DNA from: Fidelibacterota bacterium
GTDB taxonomy: Bacteria > Fidelibacterota > UBA2242
NCBI GenBank assembly: GCA_011046365.1
Contig: DSAS01000046.1
Location: 1 to 43,936 of the forward strand
Direction of reading: 5' to 3'
Length of the DNA stretch: 43,936 nucleotides
Part shown: positions 16,321 to 24,394 of the stretch, in pieces
How the letters are laid out: each line of letters starts with the position of its first letter
Position numbering within the stretch: the stretch's first letter is position 1
The notes under the pieces: model-generated
Database searches by the model: none
What the model saw: the letters and a program-made list of their open reading frames with translations, nothing else
What the model was told of the DNA's origin: nothing
Program-made: the position numbers and the translations under genes

Positions 16321-17307
16321 ATGCCGGCTAATTTACCCCCAGAATACTTCGCCGCCGAAGAAAAGTTCAGGTCTGCCGAATCTACATCGGCGAAAATTCA
16401 CTGCCTGGAAGAATTGATCAGCACCGTTCCCAAGCATAAAGGCACCGACCATCTGCGGGCGGAATTACGCCGCAAATTGTCCCGCCTGAAGTCTGAACAG
16501 CACAAGAAAAAAAATGTCGGTCGCCACGAATCCGATTTTCAGATCGAAAAAGAGGGCTCGGGACGAATCGTGGTAACCGGACCGACCAACGTAGGTAAAT
16601 CATCGCTGGTGGCACAGCTGACCCGCGCCACTCCCAAAATTTCGGATTCTCCCTATACCACCTGGAATCCGCTGCCCGGCATGCTGAATGTCCAGAATGT
16701 TCAGCTCCAACTGATTGACACGCCTCCGCTGAATCCGGACTTTTCACAGCCGGAACTGTTTGACCTGATCCGTACCGCCGACCTCATTCTGCTCATGCTG
16801 GACATTCAGGACTTCCCGATTCAGCAACTGGCCGATTCGATAGCGTTGCTGACGAAGCACCATATCACTCCCGAATTTCTAAAAAATCAGCCTGAAAATT
16901 CTAATGCCTCCCTCTCTATCCCGACATTGATTGTTGTCAATAAAGTTGATAACCGGTCTTTTATGGATGATTTCAATGCCTTTTGTGAACTCGAGGATAT
17001 AGAGTTGCCGGTTCTGCCGATTTCGGTTCTGTCACAAAACAATCTGGATTTTTTGGGCAGTCGCTGCCTGGAAATGATGCGTCTGATTCGCATCTTCTCC
17101 AAACCGCCGGGCAAAGAACCAGACCTGACGCAACCCTATGTGTTGAAGAGCGGCGCAACGGTGACCGATTTCGCCGGCAAGGTACATCGCGACTTTGTGC
17201 AAAATTTGAAAACTGCGCGGGTCTGGGGCAGCGGTGTCTATGACGGGCAGATGGTCGGTCGGGACCATCTGTTGAACGACGGTGATATCGTCGAATTGCA
17301 CATCTGA
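16321..17307 (+). CDS. DRG/Obg-type GTPase with C-terminal TGS domain
   Basis: A 328-residue P-loop GTPase. The N-terminal helical part (EELISTVPKHKGTDHLRAEL) resembles the start of DRG proteins. G1 is GPTNVGKS (87-94), G3 is DTPP, and G4 is NKVD in LIVVNKVDN. The last about 65 residues are a TGS domain (YVLKSGATVTDFAGKVHRDF to LLNDGDIVELHI). DRG/Obg relatives bind ribosomes or translation factors; a similar cytoplasmic role is likely, but no specific target can be read. It starts 20 bases after the hydrolase, probably by chance rather than functional linkage. An inverted-repeat element follows its stop. Confidence 0.87.
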   Translation: MPANLPPEYFAAEEKFRSAESTSAKIHCLEELISTVPKHKGTDHLRAELRRKLSRLKSEQHKKKNVGRHESDFQIEKEGSGRIVVTGPTNVGKSSLVAQLTRATPKISDSPYTTWNPLPGMLNVQNVQLQLIDTPPLNPDFSQPELFDLIRTADLILLMLDIQDFPIQQLADSIALLTKHHITPEFLKNQPENSNASLSIPTLIVVNKVDNRSFMDDFNAFCELEDIELPVLPISVLSQNNLDFLGSRCLEMMRLIRIFSKPPGKEPDLTQPYVLKSGATVTDFAGKVHRDFVQNLKTARVWGSGVYDGQMVGRDHLLNDGDIVELHI

Positions 17308-17319
17308 ATTCCATTATTC

Positions 17320-17405
17320 GCCCCCAACCTTCGGAAGGTTCTGTCGGTTATGGTTATCCTATCTTATCTACAGTTTTATTATAGAACCTGCCGAAGGTTG
17401 GCGGG
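17320..17405. repeat. 86-bp inverted-repeat element (MITE/REP-like)
   Basis: Two 23-base arms, 17320-17342 and 17383-17405, are complementary at 20 of 23 positions around a 40-base AT-rich centre. Each arm carries the CCAACCTTCGG core; the left arm also folds on itself (AACCTTC-G-GAAGGTT). It lies 13 bases after the GTPase stop. Architecture and GC-rich arms suggest a dispersed non-autonomous element or REP-like repeat that could also act as a transcription barrier. No target-site duplication was seen. Confidence 0.6.
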
Positions 17406-17455
17406 GAGATTAATCCACAAATAAATCCGTTGAAAATGAGTGCCGGTTTCCTTAA

Positions 17456-17477
17456 CATCAGACCAGAATGTCTGATG
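17456..17477. promoter_or_regulatory. Perfect dyad upstream of the acetolactate decarboxylase gene
   Basis: CATCAGAC-CAGAAT-GTCTGATG: an 8-bp perfect inverted repeat with a 6-base centre, 60 bases before the GTG start, followed by an A-rich run. It could be an operator or an mRNA stem. The rest of the 230-base gap before 17538 holds the inverted-repeat element above and no other feature I can support. Confidence 0.4.
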
Positions 17478-17537
17478 ATAAAATAAAAAATCTGGAATTC
17501 ACTTATCTAAGCATTCAAAATTTCAGGAGTAAATAGC

Positions 17538-18314
17538 GTGAAACACCTTCGTTTTCAGTTTGTCTTACTGCTTGTTTTAATATCGGTGATACAGTGCCGC
17601 AAAAGCCTTGATTCCGAAGTAAAAGATTGCGATACCATCTTCCAGATTTCGGTGCTTGATGCGCTGATGGCGGGTGTTTATGACGGCGAGATGACTTGTG
17701 GCGAACTAAAAACCCATGGCGATTTCGGGTTGGGGACCTTTAACGCGCTGGATGGTGAAATGGTTACCCTGAATGACACTGTCTATCAGGTCCGCGCGGA
17801 CGGTAGTGTTCAGGTCATCGCGAATAACCAAAAGACACCCTTTGCAGTGGTCACTTTTTTTAATCCCGATACGATTATCCAGATTGACGGGACTTTCGAT
17901 CAGATCCAGATTGAAAACCGGATTAATGGTTGTCTGGTCAGCCCGAATATACCGGCGGCGCTAAGAATCAGCGGTCAATTTTCTGCAGTCCGCACCCGCA
18001 GCGTCCCGGCGCAGGTTCGACCCTATCCCCGATTGCCTGAGGTTCTGAAAACCCAGCCGGAATTTAGGTTGGAAAATGTGCACGGAACGATTGTCGGTTT
18101 TCGTCTGCCGGCGTATCTGAAAAACATCAACGCTCCGTATTATCATTTTCACTTCATTACCGATGATAAATCAGCCGGCGGTCATCTGTTGAGTTTCAAG
18201 GGATATGACCTGCAAATCGAGATTGATTATAAAAACCATTTGGAAATCCAGTTGCCTTATGATCAGGATTTTCGTAATGTAGATTTCGAGAAAGATGCCG
18301 GCACCGATCATTAA
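17538..18314 (+). CDS. budA: Alpha-acetolactate decarboxylase, exported lipoprotein form
   Basis: A 258-residue protein of the acetolactate decarboxylase family, which converts 2-acetolactate to acetoin. The family body is clear (LDALMAGVYDGEMTCGELKT; HGDFGLGTFNALDGEM). The zinc ligands H203 and H205 (YHFHF) and H216 (GGHLL) have the same 2 and 11 residue spacing as in the characterised Brevibacillus enzyme. Unusually it begins with a lipoprotein signal: a hydrophobic run ending SVIQC with C20 as lipidation site, so it should be membrane-anchored outside the cytoplasm. The start is GTG 17538 with AGGAG at 17525-17529. It overlaps the histidine kinase gene by 20 bases. Enzyme or periplasmic ligand-binding accessory are both possible. 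Confidence 0.88.
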   Translation: MKHLRFQFVLLLVLISVIQCRKSLDSEVKDCDTIFQISVLDALMAGVYDGEMTCGELKTHGDFGLGTFNALDGEMVTLNDTVYQVRADGSVQVIANNQKTPFAVVTFFNPDTIIQIDGTFDQIQIENRINGCLVSPNIPAALRISGQFSAVRTRSVPAQVRPYPRLPEVLKTQPEFRLENVHGTIVGFRLPAYLKNINAPYYHFHFITDDKSAGGHLLSFKGYDLQIEIDYKNHLEIQLPYDQDFRNVDFEKDAGTDH

Positions 18315-19713
18315 TAATTTCATCACGCTATTCAACCGGTTAGCCTGGAAGCTGGCGCTCTTCACCGGGCTGCTCGTTATTCTGATCGTGCTGGCACTGT
18401 CGCTGCCGGTCTACTGGCTGACCCGCAATACCCTGGAAGATCAGCTGGCTGATCATCTGGCGGTCAACATTAGCAACTTTACCGAAACACTGGATCAAGA
18501 GCTCCTTGATATCGTCTTGCGCTATCCCGGGCTGCAAACCATGCGGGACTCACTGAACCGCTTTCTGACCCAAAGTCTGCCCCGTTACCCGGTCAGCGCT
18601 ATTTACATTCTTGACGAGCAAAATGTCCTCCGGCTGGCAGTGGGCAACCGTGACAACGCCATTCAATCTGTACTTATCCATGAATTGGAAATCAATAAAG
18701 CCCGCCGCAGCGGAATCGGTTTTGCACCGCTCTACAAAGACAATTCGGGGAAAAGTATAAAGTCGGTTTATAAATCCATCAACACAAAAAATTGCACCGG
18801 GCTTATCATCGGCATGGATGCCGACGCCAAATTTTTAAAATACACCGAACAGTTGCGGCGCCGGATCGTGGTAATTGGGATATTCGTGCTGGCGGTTTCG
18901 GTTATTGTCGTCCTGATTCTTTCGCAGACGCTGACCAAACCGCTGCGTGATCTGACGGAATTCGCCCGCAAAATCGGTCGCGGACGTGCCGATCCGGCGA
19001 TTCTGCGCGCCCGGCAGGACGAAATCGGTTTTCTCGGTAAGACGATGCTGGATATGCAGCGGAAAATTGCCCGACGGGAGAACGAAAATAAAGAGCTGAT
19101 CGCCTCTGTCGCCCACGAAATCCGCAATCCCCTCGCCGGCATGCAGGTCAATACCGAACTGCTCATAGAAGCGACCAAAACCGATCAGGAGCTCCATTCC
19201 TACTCCAAAGCCGTTGCTGCTGAAATCGAAAATCTCAGCACCATCGTCGAAAATTTCCTCGCCTATGCCCGCCCGCTAAACGCCACACTGGAGCGGCATT
19301 CGGTGCACAGCCTGATCGAAGAAAGCGTCGCGGCATTACATCGCGAGTTCCCCGATCACAAGGTTCTGATCCACGGCGAGGCAACGGTCTGCGTGCACCC
19401 CCAGAAAATCAGGCATGTCATCTTTAATTTGCTAAAAAATGCCTGCGAAGCGACTACGATTTCCCGCCCGATCGAAGTAAGGGTCAGCACCCAGGCTGAT
19501 CTTGTCACAATTGCCATCGAAAACAGGGGTGAACCGATTCCGGAAGCCCGACAGTCTCAGATTTTTGAGGCTTTTTACAGCACCAAGGCAACCGGCGTCG
19601 GGCTGGGTCTCTCCATTGCCAAATCCATCGTGGAACAGCACGGCGGAATAATCCGGCTGAGTCGCTCGGATACCCGTGGCACGGAGTTTGTCATTGAATT
19701 ACCAGCAGGTTGA
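18295..19713 (+). CDS. Membrane sensor histidine kinase (HAMP-HisKA-HATPase)
   Basis: A 472-residue sensor kinase. Membrane segments at residues 17-42 and 195-217 enclose a periplasmic domain of about 150 residues that looks Cache-like. A HAMP linker follows (TKPLRDLTEFARKIGRG). The H-box has H274 in SVAHEIRNPLAGM; the N-box HVIFNLLKNACEAT, F-box FEAFYSTK and G2 GVGLGLSIAK are intact. The start lies inside the acetolactate decarboxylase gene, and its end is followed one base later by the NtrC-type regulator, an NtrB/ZraS/AtoS-like arrangement. The exported decarboxylase lipoprotein could feed or present its ligand; that is inference. Confidence 0.93.
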   Translation: MPAPIINNFITLFNRLAWKLALFTGLLVILIVLALSLPVYWLTRNTLEDQLADHLAVNISNFTETLDQELLDIVLRYPGLQTMRDSLNRFLTQSLPRYPVSAIYILDEQNVLRLAVGNRDNAIQSVLIHELEINKARRSGIGFAPLYKDNSGKSIKSVYKSINTKNCTGLIIGMDADAKFLKYTEQLRRRIVVIGIFVLAVSVIVVLILSQTLTKPLRDLTEFARKIGRGRADPAILRARQDEIGFLGKTMLDMQRKIARRENENKELIASVAHEIRNPLAGMQVNTELLIEATKTDQELHSYSKAVAAEIENLSTIVENFLAYARPLNATLERHSVHSLIEESVAALHREFPDHKVLIHGEATVCVHPQKIRHVIFNLLKNACEATTISRPIEVRVSTQADLVTIAIENRGEPIPEARQSQIFEAFYSTKATGVGLGLSIAKSIVEQHGGIIRLSRSDTRGTEFVIELPAG

Positions 19714-19714
19714 T

Positions 19715-21085
19715 ATGAGTATGAATCGCAAACAGTATCGAATTCTCGTTGTAGAAGACAGCGCCTCGTTAAGAGACGGTATCGTCGCGACACTGCGCAA
19801 AGAGGGTTACACCGTGGGCGCAGCTGACGACGGACAGACAGGGCTCAAAAAGGCACAGTCCGAGCCGTGGAATCTAATAATCACCGACATCAAGATGCCG
19901 AGACTCGACGGTATCCAGCTCTTTAAAACGATTAAAGCCAAATTCCCGGAGATAGACGTCATTATCATCACCGCCTATGCCACCGTAGATATCGCTGTAG
20001 ATGCCATTAAACACGGCGCCGAAGATTTCATCACCAAGCCCTTCCCTCTGGCGGAACTGCGCAGCAAGGTGAACGAACTCTACAATCGTTGGCAAAGTCA
20101 ACAGCAAGCCGCACTTAAACCGACCGACGGTAAACAGCTCATCGGCAATTCCAGGGCGATTCAACAAATCCGCAGCCTGATTCAGAAGGTTGCCGACTCC
20201 ACCAGCCCGGTCCTGATCACCGGTGACAGCGGCACGGGCAAAGAGCTCATCGCCCACGCCATTCACGATTCCGGTCAGCGTCAAAACCAGCCCTTTATCG
20301 CTGTCAACTGCGGTGCCCTCACAGAATCCCTGCTGGAGAGTGAACTCTTCGGACATGAGAAAGGCGCTTTTACCGGAGCCGTCCGCACCCATACCGGTAA
20401 GCTGGAACAGGCTTCCGGCGGAACCCTCTTTCTTGATGAAATCGGCGATATGCCGATGTCATTACAGATCAAACTGCTGCGTGCCCTGCAGACCAAACAA
20501 TTTCAGAGGGTCGGTGGCGAAAAGTACATTCACAGCGATTTCCGTCTGATCTCCGCGACCAACCAGAACCTCGAAGAATCCGTCAAAGAGCAGACCTTTC
20601 GCTCCGACCTTTATTACCGCATCAACGTCATCCCAATTCATGTGCCACCGCTGTCAAAACGTCCGGAGGATATTCCCCTGCTAATTGATCATATTCTGCG
20701 GCAGCGCGCCAAAAAACTGAATCGCAGCATGCCCAGGATTCAGACCAGCGTCCTGCGCAAACTGCAAGCCTACTCCTGGCCCGGCAATGTCCGGGAACTG
20801 GAAAATTTTATCGAGCGTGCCCTGGTATTTATCGAGGATAATATTTTCACCGAAGAACTCTTTTCCTTTGATAAAAAGCCGGAAAATCAAGCCGCTGATC
20901 AACCACTCCCAAACCGGGATATGGCTGAATATATCAGTAAAATCGAACGGGAAATGATCATTAGCGCTCTGAAAGAAAATCACGGCGTGAAGCAGCGCGC
21001 CGCCGACCAGCTGAACATCAAGCCCGGAACGCTTTATTACAAAATGGAAAAATACGGCATCGAGGAACACGAATATGAAACGTAG
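19715..21085 (+). CDS. NtrC-class sigma-54-dependent response regulator 2
   Basis: A 456-residue activator and partner of the kinase just upstream. The receiver has D58 (IITDIKMP) and KPF lysine. The AAA+ domain has Walker A GDSGTGKE (170-177), GAFTGA (217-222) and Walker B GGTLFLDEIGDM. A FIS-type helix-turn-helix covers the last about 45 residues (AADQLNIKPGTLYYKM). I chose ATG 19715, two bases after the kinase stop; a GTG at 19676 would extend it into the kinase gene without support. It overlaps the next gene by 11 bases. Possible targets are the palindromes and sigma-54-like promoter at 23161-23252. Confidence 0.93.
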   Translation: MSMNRKQYRILVVEDSASLRDGIVATLRKEGYTVGAADDGQTGLKKAQSEPWNLIITDIKMPRLDGIQLFKTIKAKFPEIDVIIITAYATVDIAVDAIKHGAEDFITKPFPLAELRSKVNELYNRWQSQQQAALKPTDGKQLIGNSRAIQQIRSLIQKVADSTSPVLITGDSGTGKELIAHAIHDSGQRQNQPFIAVNCGALTESLLESELFGHEKGAFTGAVRTHTGKLEQASGGTLFLDEIGDMPMSLQIKLLRALQTKQFQRVGGEKYIHSDFRLISATNQNLEESVKEQTFRSDLYYRINVIPIHVPPLSKRPEDIPLLIDHILRQRAKKLNRSMPRIQTSVLRKLQAYSWPGNVRELENFIERALVFIEDNIFTEELFSFDKKPENQAADQPLPNRDMAEYISKIEREMIISALKENHGVKQRAADQLNIKPGTLYYKMEKYGIEEHEYET

Positions 21086-22052
21086 ACTCCAATTTATCTC
21101 GATTTTTATCTTTCTCGCTTTCGCGCTGAATCTGACGGCTGCCGACAACATTCTGAAAGAGCAACAGCAGGCGCTGGCGGACCTTCTGCAGGCAATCAAA
21201 ACTACCGCGGAGCGGATCAGTATTCAGGATAGCGCCATTCATAAAATAGACCGAAAAATTGCACAACTGGAGCAATTGGAAAATCCCGGCTGGCTGGAAC
21301 GTCGCCGCATCGTCAAACTCACCGAGGAAAAGGCAGCCCTGAATTCCCGACGGCTCCGCTCTTTTGATCAACTGCTGGATCAGCAAAATCGGGCACGTAA
21401 CCTGTCCACCGCATTGCTGACGGAAGCAACGCAGTCAATTGACTCCTTAATCGAAACCATTAACGCTGCCGAACCTGGTCAACAGCGTCAGACAAATCTG
21501 GCATCCTTAATACAAGTCATCGAAATCCGCAACTGGATCATCACCACCAGACCATCCTATGCCCGTCTGGAAAACGAAGTGGTTTCGCCAAAATTAGACC
21601 TCCGGGAATTCCTCTCGCTTACCTCAGCAAATCCGGGTATTAAGACCGACCTGATCAAACTGCTGGATGATAAAATTGGCGAATTGACCCTGATGATCAA
21701 ATCTGCCAGAGAGGAGGAAATCCTGCGCCAGCAGCTGGAGCAGTTCAGTTATGAAATGGCGTCCATCAGCGGCGAAATCGGTGAGCAGACGCTGCAACCA
21801 CAACAGGTCAGCTACTCCAAAGATATTGATGCAACCACCGGTTGGAATTATTCCGGCGAAAGCCGGATAAGTCCGGATTTTACAAACTGGGTACTCACCA
21901 CCCAGACCGATCAGCTCTCCTCCCTGACCACTTACGATTACCTTCCGATCGTCAAGTCGCTGGACCCGGCGGAATTGTCCGATTATATTTTTACCTTAGA
22001 CTCGCTGCGGAATTATTATATCAGCGAAAAACAGAAATTTTTGACCCCTTAA
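21075..22052 (+). CDS. Exported coiled-coil protein of unknown function
   Basis: A 325-residue protein with a signal peptide (residues 1-23, ending LNLTAA). The body is almost entirely helical and rich in Gln, Glu, Leu and Lys; heptad-like runs at residues 27-75 and 215-245 suggest coiled coils. No catalytic motif or known domain was recognised. The start lies within the end of the regulator gene, so it belongs to the same transcript as the two-component system. A periplasmic scaffold or a partner of the barrel encoded next is plausible but unproven. Confidence 0.7.
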   Translation: MKRRLQFISIFIFLAFALNLTAADNILKEQQQALADLLQAIKTTAERISIQDSAIHKIDRKIAQLEQLENPGWLERRRIVKLTEEKAALNSRRLRSFDQLLDQQNRARNLSTALLTEATQSIDSLIETINAAEPGQQRQTNLASLIQVIEIRNWIITTRPSYARLENEVVSPKLDLREFLSLTSANPGIKTDLIKLLDDKIGELTLMIKSAREEEILRQQLEQFSYEMASISGEIGEQTLQPQQVSYSKDIDATTGWNYSGESRISPDFTNWVLTTQTDQLSSLTTYDYLPIVKSLDPAELSDYIFTLDSLRNYYISEKQKFLTP

Positions 22053-22082
22053 AAAATACAGCGGTTTCCAAAACAGGATAGA

Positions 22083-23150
22083 ATGATTTATCTGCATCAA
22101 AATTCCGGGTTTCTGCGGATTATTTGCATCACGCCAATTCTGATGATGCTGACCCTCTTTCTATCGGCGCGGACGACCTCCGGCTCCGCACTGTATGTCA
22201 AAAATGAATTTCTGATTGAATCGAATATTTTCGAAGATTCTACGAAGACTCAGGCGCTGGGCAGTCAATTATGGTTTGGATTATCCCATCATTATCTTTC
22301 CAACCGACAGACCCTCAGCCTGAAGCTCGTCTCCAATCTAGCTTATTACAACCAGCACCCCACCGAAAACAAATCGGTGAACATGTTGACCATTCAATAT
22401 CGCTATTCCTTTTTACATAAATTATCTTTTCAGACGGCGTTGGATATTTACAACAAACAGTGGTATCAAAACAATAACGGATACACCAGCAACCGGTGTA
22501 ATTCCGGATTTGCTTACGTCGGGCAGAAAAATACTCTTTTCATCGGTGGCGAGTATCAATATCACCGCTTTCCTCATTTCAAATATTTCACTTCCGATTA
22601 CAGCGGTCTCTTTGTCCACTTTCAGCATAGACTATCGGAAAAGTCTTTTCTCGCACTGAAATCTTCCTGGTATTCCATCCGCTATGCAGATCGCGTCATT
22701 GCCTATACGCCCGGTGCCGATTCACTCAACCTGCCTTTTCAAAAAGATGAAATGATCACCTATCAAATCGGCATCGAAAAGCGTAAAAACCCGATATTGG
22801 GATTGCAGCTCCGCTACATGATCAATCGTTCCAACAGCCCGGGCTCCTCTTTTCAGGCGGGTGCCTGCCGCTTTTTTACGTCTCAGAAAATTATAGGAAT
22901 TTATACTCACCTGATCGTTGATCTGCAACTAAAAAAATACACGGAAAACCTCGACCGGGTGGTCATTCTTTCCAATCCTGACCCGGAGCAAAACATCCAG
23001 AATCAAATTCTGCTGGGTTGGGACAAGCCGCTGAATAAACACTTTTCAATTCAGGGCAAAATAGCCTACATCCACAACGAGACAGTCTACAGCCGAATAT
23101 TTTACGATAAATGTTTCGCCGCCATCGGGCTCATGTACACACTCCATTAA
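22083..23150 (+). CDS. Predicted outer-membrane beta-barrel protein
   Basis: A 355-residue protein with an N-terminal signal (hydrophobic residues 11-28) followed by alternating polar/aromatic strands typical of an outer-membrane barrel, for example LWFGLSHHYL, LSLKLVSNLAYY and FLALKSSWYSIRY, and a last strand CFAAIGLMYTL. The stretch FLIESNIFED near residue 43 resembles the start of a barrel family common in FCB bacteria. No function can be assigned. It is the last gene of the series that starts with acetolactate decarboxylase. Confidence 0.65.
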   Translation: MIYLHQNSGFLRIICITPILMMLTLFLSARTTSGSALYVKNEFLIESNIFEDSTKTQALGSQLWFGLSHHYLSNRQTLSLKLVSNLAYYNQHPTENKSVNMLTIQYRYSFLHKLSFQTALDIYNKQWYQNNNGYTSNRCNSGFAYVGQKNTLFIGGEYQYHRFPHFKYFTSDYSGLFVHFQHRLSEKSFLALKSSWYSIRYADRVIAYTPGADSLNLPFQKDEMITYQIGIEKRKNPILGLQLRYMINRSNSPGSSFQAGACRFFTSQKIIGIYTHLIVDLQLKKYTENLDRVVILSNPDPEQNIQNQILLGWDKPLNKHFSIQGKIAYIHNETVYSRIFYDKCFAAIGLMYTLH

Positions 23151-23160
23151 TCCCGCAAAA

Positions 23161-23196
23161 CCTCAAAATTTTGAGGCAATCCTCAAATATTTAAGG
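23161..23196. promoter_or_regulatory. Two tandem CCTCAAA palindromes, putative activator sites
   Basis: CCTCAAAATTTTGAGG (23161-23176) is a perfect 16-bp palindrome; CCTCAAATATTTAAGG (23181-23196) repeats it with one mismatched pair. The centres are 20 bp apart, two helical turns, so bound dimers would face the same side. They lie about 75 and 95 bases upstream of the predicted sigma-54 start, a usual enhancer distance. No T-run follows, so termination of the upstream gene is less likely. Confidence 0.6.
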
Positions 23197-23237
23197 ATTT
23201 TCTACATTTTACCCCCTGTTTCTCATCTCGGAAAAAC

Positions 23238-23252
23238 TGGAACGATATTTGT
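23238..23252 (+). promoter_or_regulatory. Sigma-54-like promoter of the zinc-ribbon/serpin operon
   Basis: TGGAACG (-24 element, 23238-23244), ATAT, then TTGT (-12 element, 23249-23252) with the exact consensus spacing. Deviations are A for C in GGC and T for C in the -12 GC. The predicted start is near 23264, giving a 25-base leader that contains the ribosome-binding site of the next gene. It is supported by the tandem palindromes upstream and the sigma-54 activator gene 2 kb away. Confidence 0.5.
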
Positions 23253-23288
23253 CACTTTAGAGATGTCGGGTAAAAGGTGGAGGCATTC

Positions 23289-24392
23289 ATGGAAACTCAA
23301 AAATTAATCAAATTTTCAACGATACTGTTGCTGACTCTGGTGGTCTCAACGGCACAGGAGCTGATTTGTAGCAGCTGCAAACAGGTAAACGATATCAGCG
23401 GCAAGTTCTGCAGCAATTGCGGCGAACCGCTGGAGGATGAGTATAATGCCTGGAAAATTGAGCACAACGAACGACAAATTTACGACCACAAATTCATTAC
23501 CGGACGTGTTGATCCACCCCGGCTGTTTACGATTCCCACCGCCGGAGTTCTCGGCTCAAAAGACATCAGCCTGATGGGCGGTGGAGCTTTCGGTGTAGCC
23601 GTTCAGCAGTCCTTCCTCGGTACGATCGGTATGGGGCTGGGAAATATCGCCGAAGTGGAATTCAGTACTGTCGGGCTGATTAACAATATCTCCCACGGTT
23701 CACCCTCCGTTTCGACATCCGCATTCAAAATCCAGATCATCCCGGAAAACCTTTTCGGCTGGCGCTTCTCTCCCCAATTGGCTGTTGCCATTCGCAGCTC
23801 TGCCGACTGGAAAGGGGTTACGAGCGATTCCAAGGCGCTGAGCGCCAACAGCGACTTTTATATCTACAACGAGTTTACCCAGCGTAAAGAATGTGCCCTG
23901 AATGCGATCGGTTACAGCACCCGTTTCACTGTCATGTACGGCGTGGCGACCCTGCCGCTGGGACCGCTGCGGATTCATAGCGGTCTGACGCTGACCGACA
24001 TCCGCATTAAGGATATGACCGTGGATTACGTCTGGTTGGAGGATAACAACGCTCCGAAAGAAAAGCAGAAAAACCTGATCGGTGGATTCGCCGGATTCGA
24101 AATCGAATACAATCCCCAGACCAAACTGATGGTGGAAGTAAAGACCGATTCCAAACACGAATACAACCTGGAAACAAAAGAGATCGAACTATCCCACACC
24201 TATGTCGCCATCGGCGGTGTCAGGTTTTTCTTCACCAAATGGCTCTCCATTGACACCGGCGTTCTCTATCAGAGCAATTATACCGGGATTGCCGATTCCC
24301 AGATCAAACTGGGACTGAATCTTTTCCTGCCCACCGGCAGTCTGCCGGATTACATTAAATCAGCCGTTAAACCAAAACATCAGGAGTCCTGA
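23289..24392 (+). CDS. Exported zinc-ribbon protein with barrel-like C-terminus
   Basis: A 367-residue protein. A signal peptide (residues 1-23, ending STAQ) is followed directly by a zinc-ribbon-like C-x2-C-x10-C-x2-C motif (CSSCK to CSNCG), unusual for an exported protein. The rest (from about residue 70) is rich in Gly, aromatic and alternating residues, looks like an outer-membrane barrel or beta-rich domain, and ends with FTKWLSIDTGVLYQ and LGLNLFLPTG strands. ATG 23289 is chosen because GGAGG at 23279-23283 lies five bases upstream; a GTG at 23277 is in frame but overlaps that site. It is first in an operon with the serpin and a second barrel. Confidence 0.72.
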   Translation: METQKLIKFSTILLLTLVVSTAQELICSSCKQVNDISGKFCSNCGEPLEDEYNAWKIEHNERQIYDHKFITGRVDPPRLFTIPTAGVLGSKDISLMGGGAFGVAVQQSFLGTIGMGLGNIAEVEFSTVGLINNISHGSPSVSTSAFKIQIIPENLFGWRFSPQLAVAIRSSADWKGVTSDSKALSANSDFYIYNEFTQRKECALNAIGYSTRFTVMYGVATLPLGPLRIHSGLTLTDIRIKDMTVDYVWLEDNNAPKEKQKNLIGGFAGFEIEYNPQTKLMVEVKTDSKHEYNLETKEIELSHTYVAIGGVRFFFTKWLSIDTGVLYQSNYTGIADSQIKLGLNLFLPTGSLPDYIKSAVKPKHQES

Positions 24393-24394
24393 CC

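Noticed and set aside
17320-17405. Ordinary rho-independent terminator of the GTPase gene
   Set aside because: The arms are long, the loop is 40 bases and no U-run follows; a repeat element is the better reading, though it may still slow transcription.
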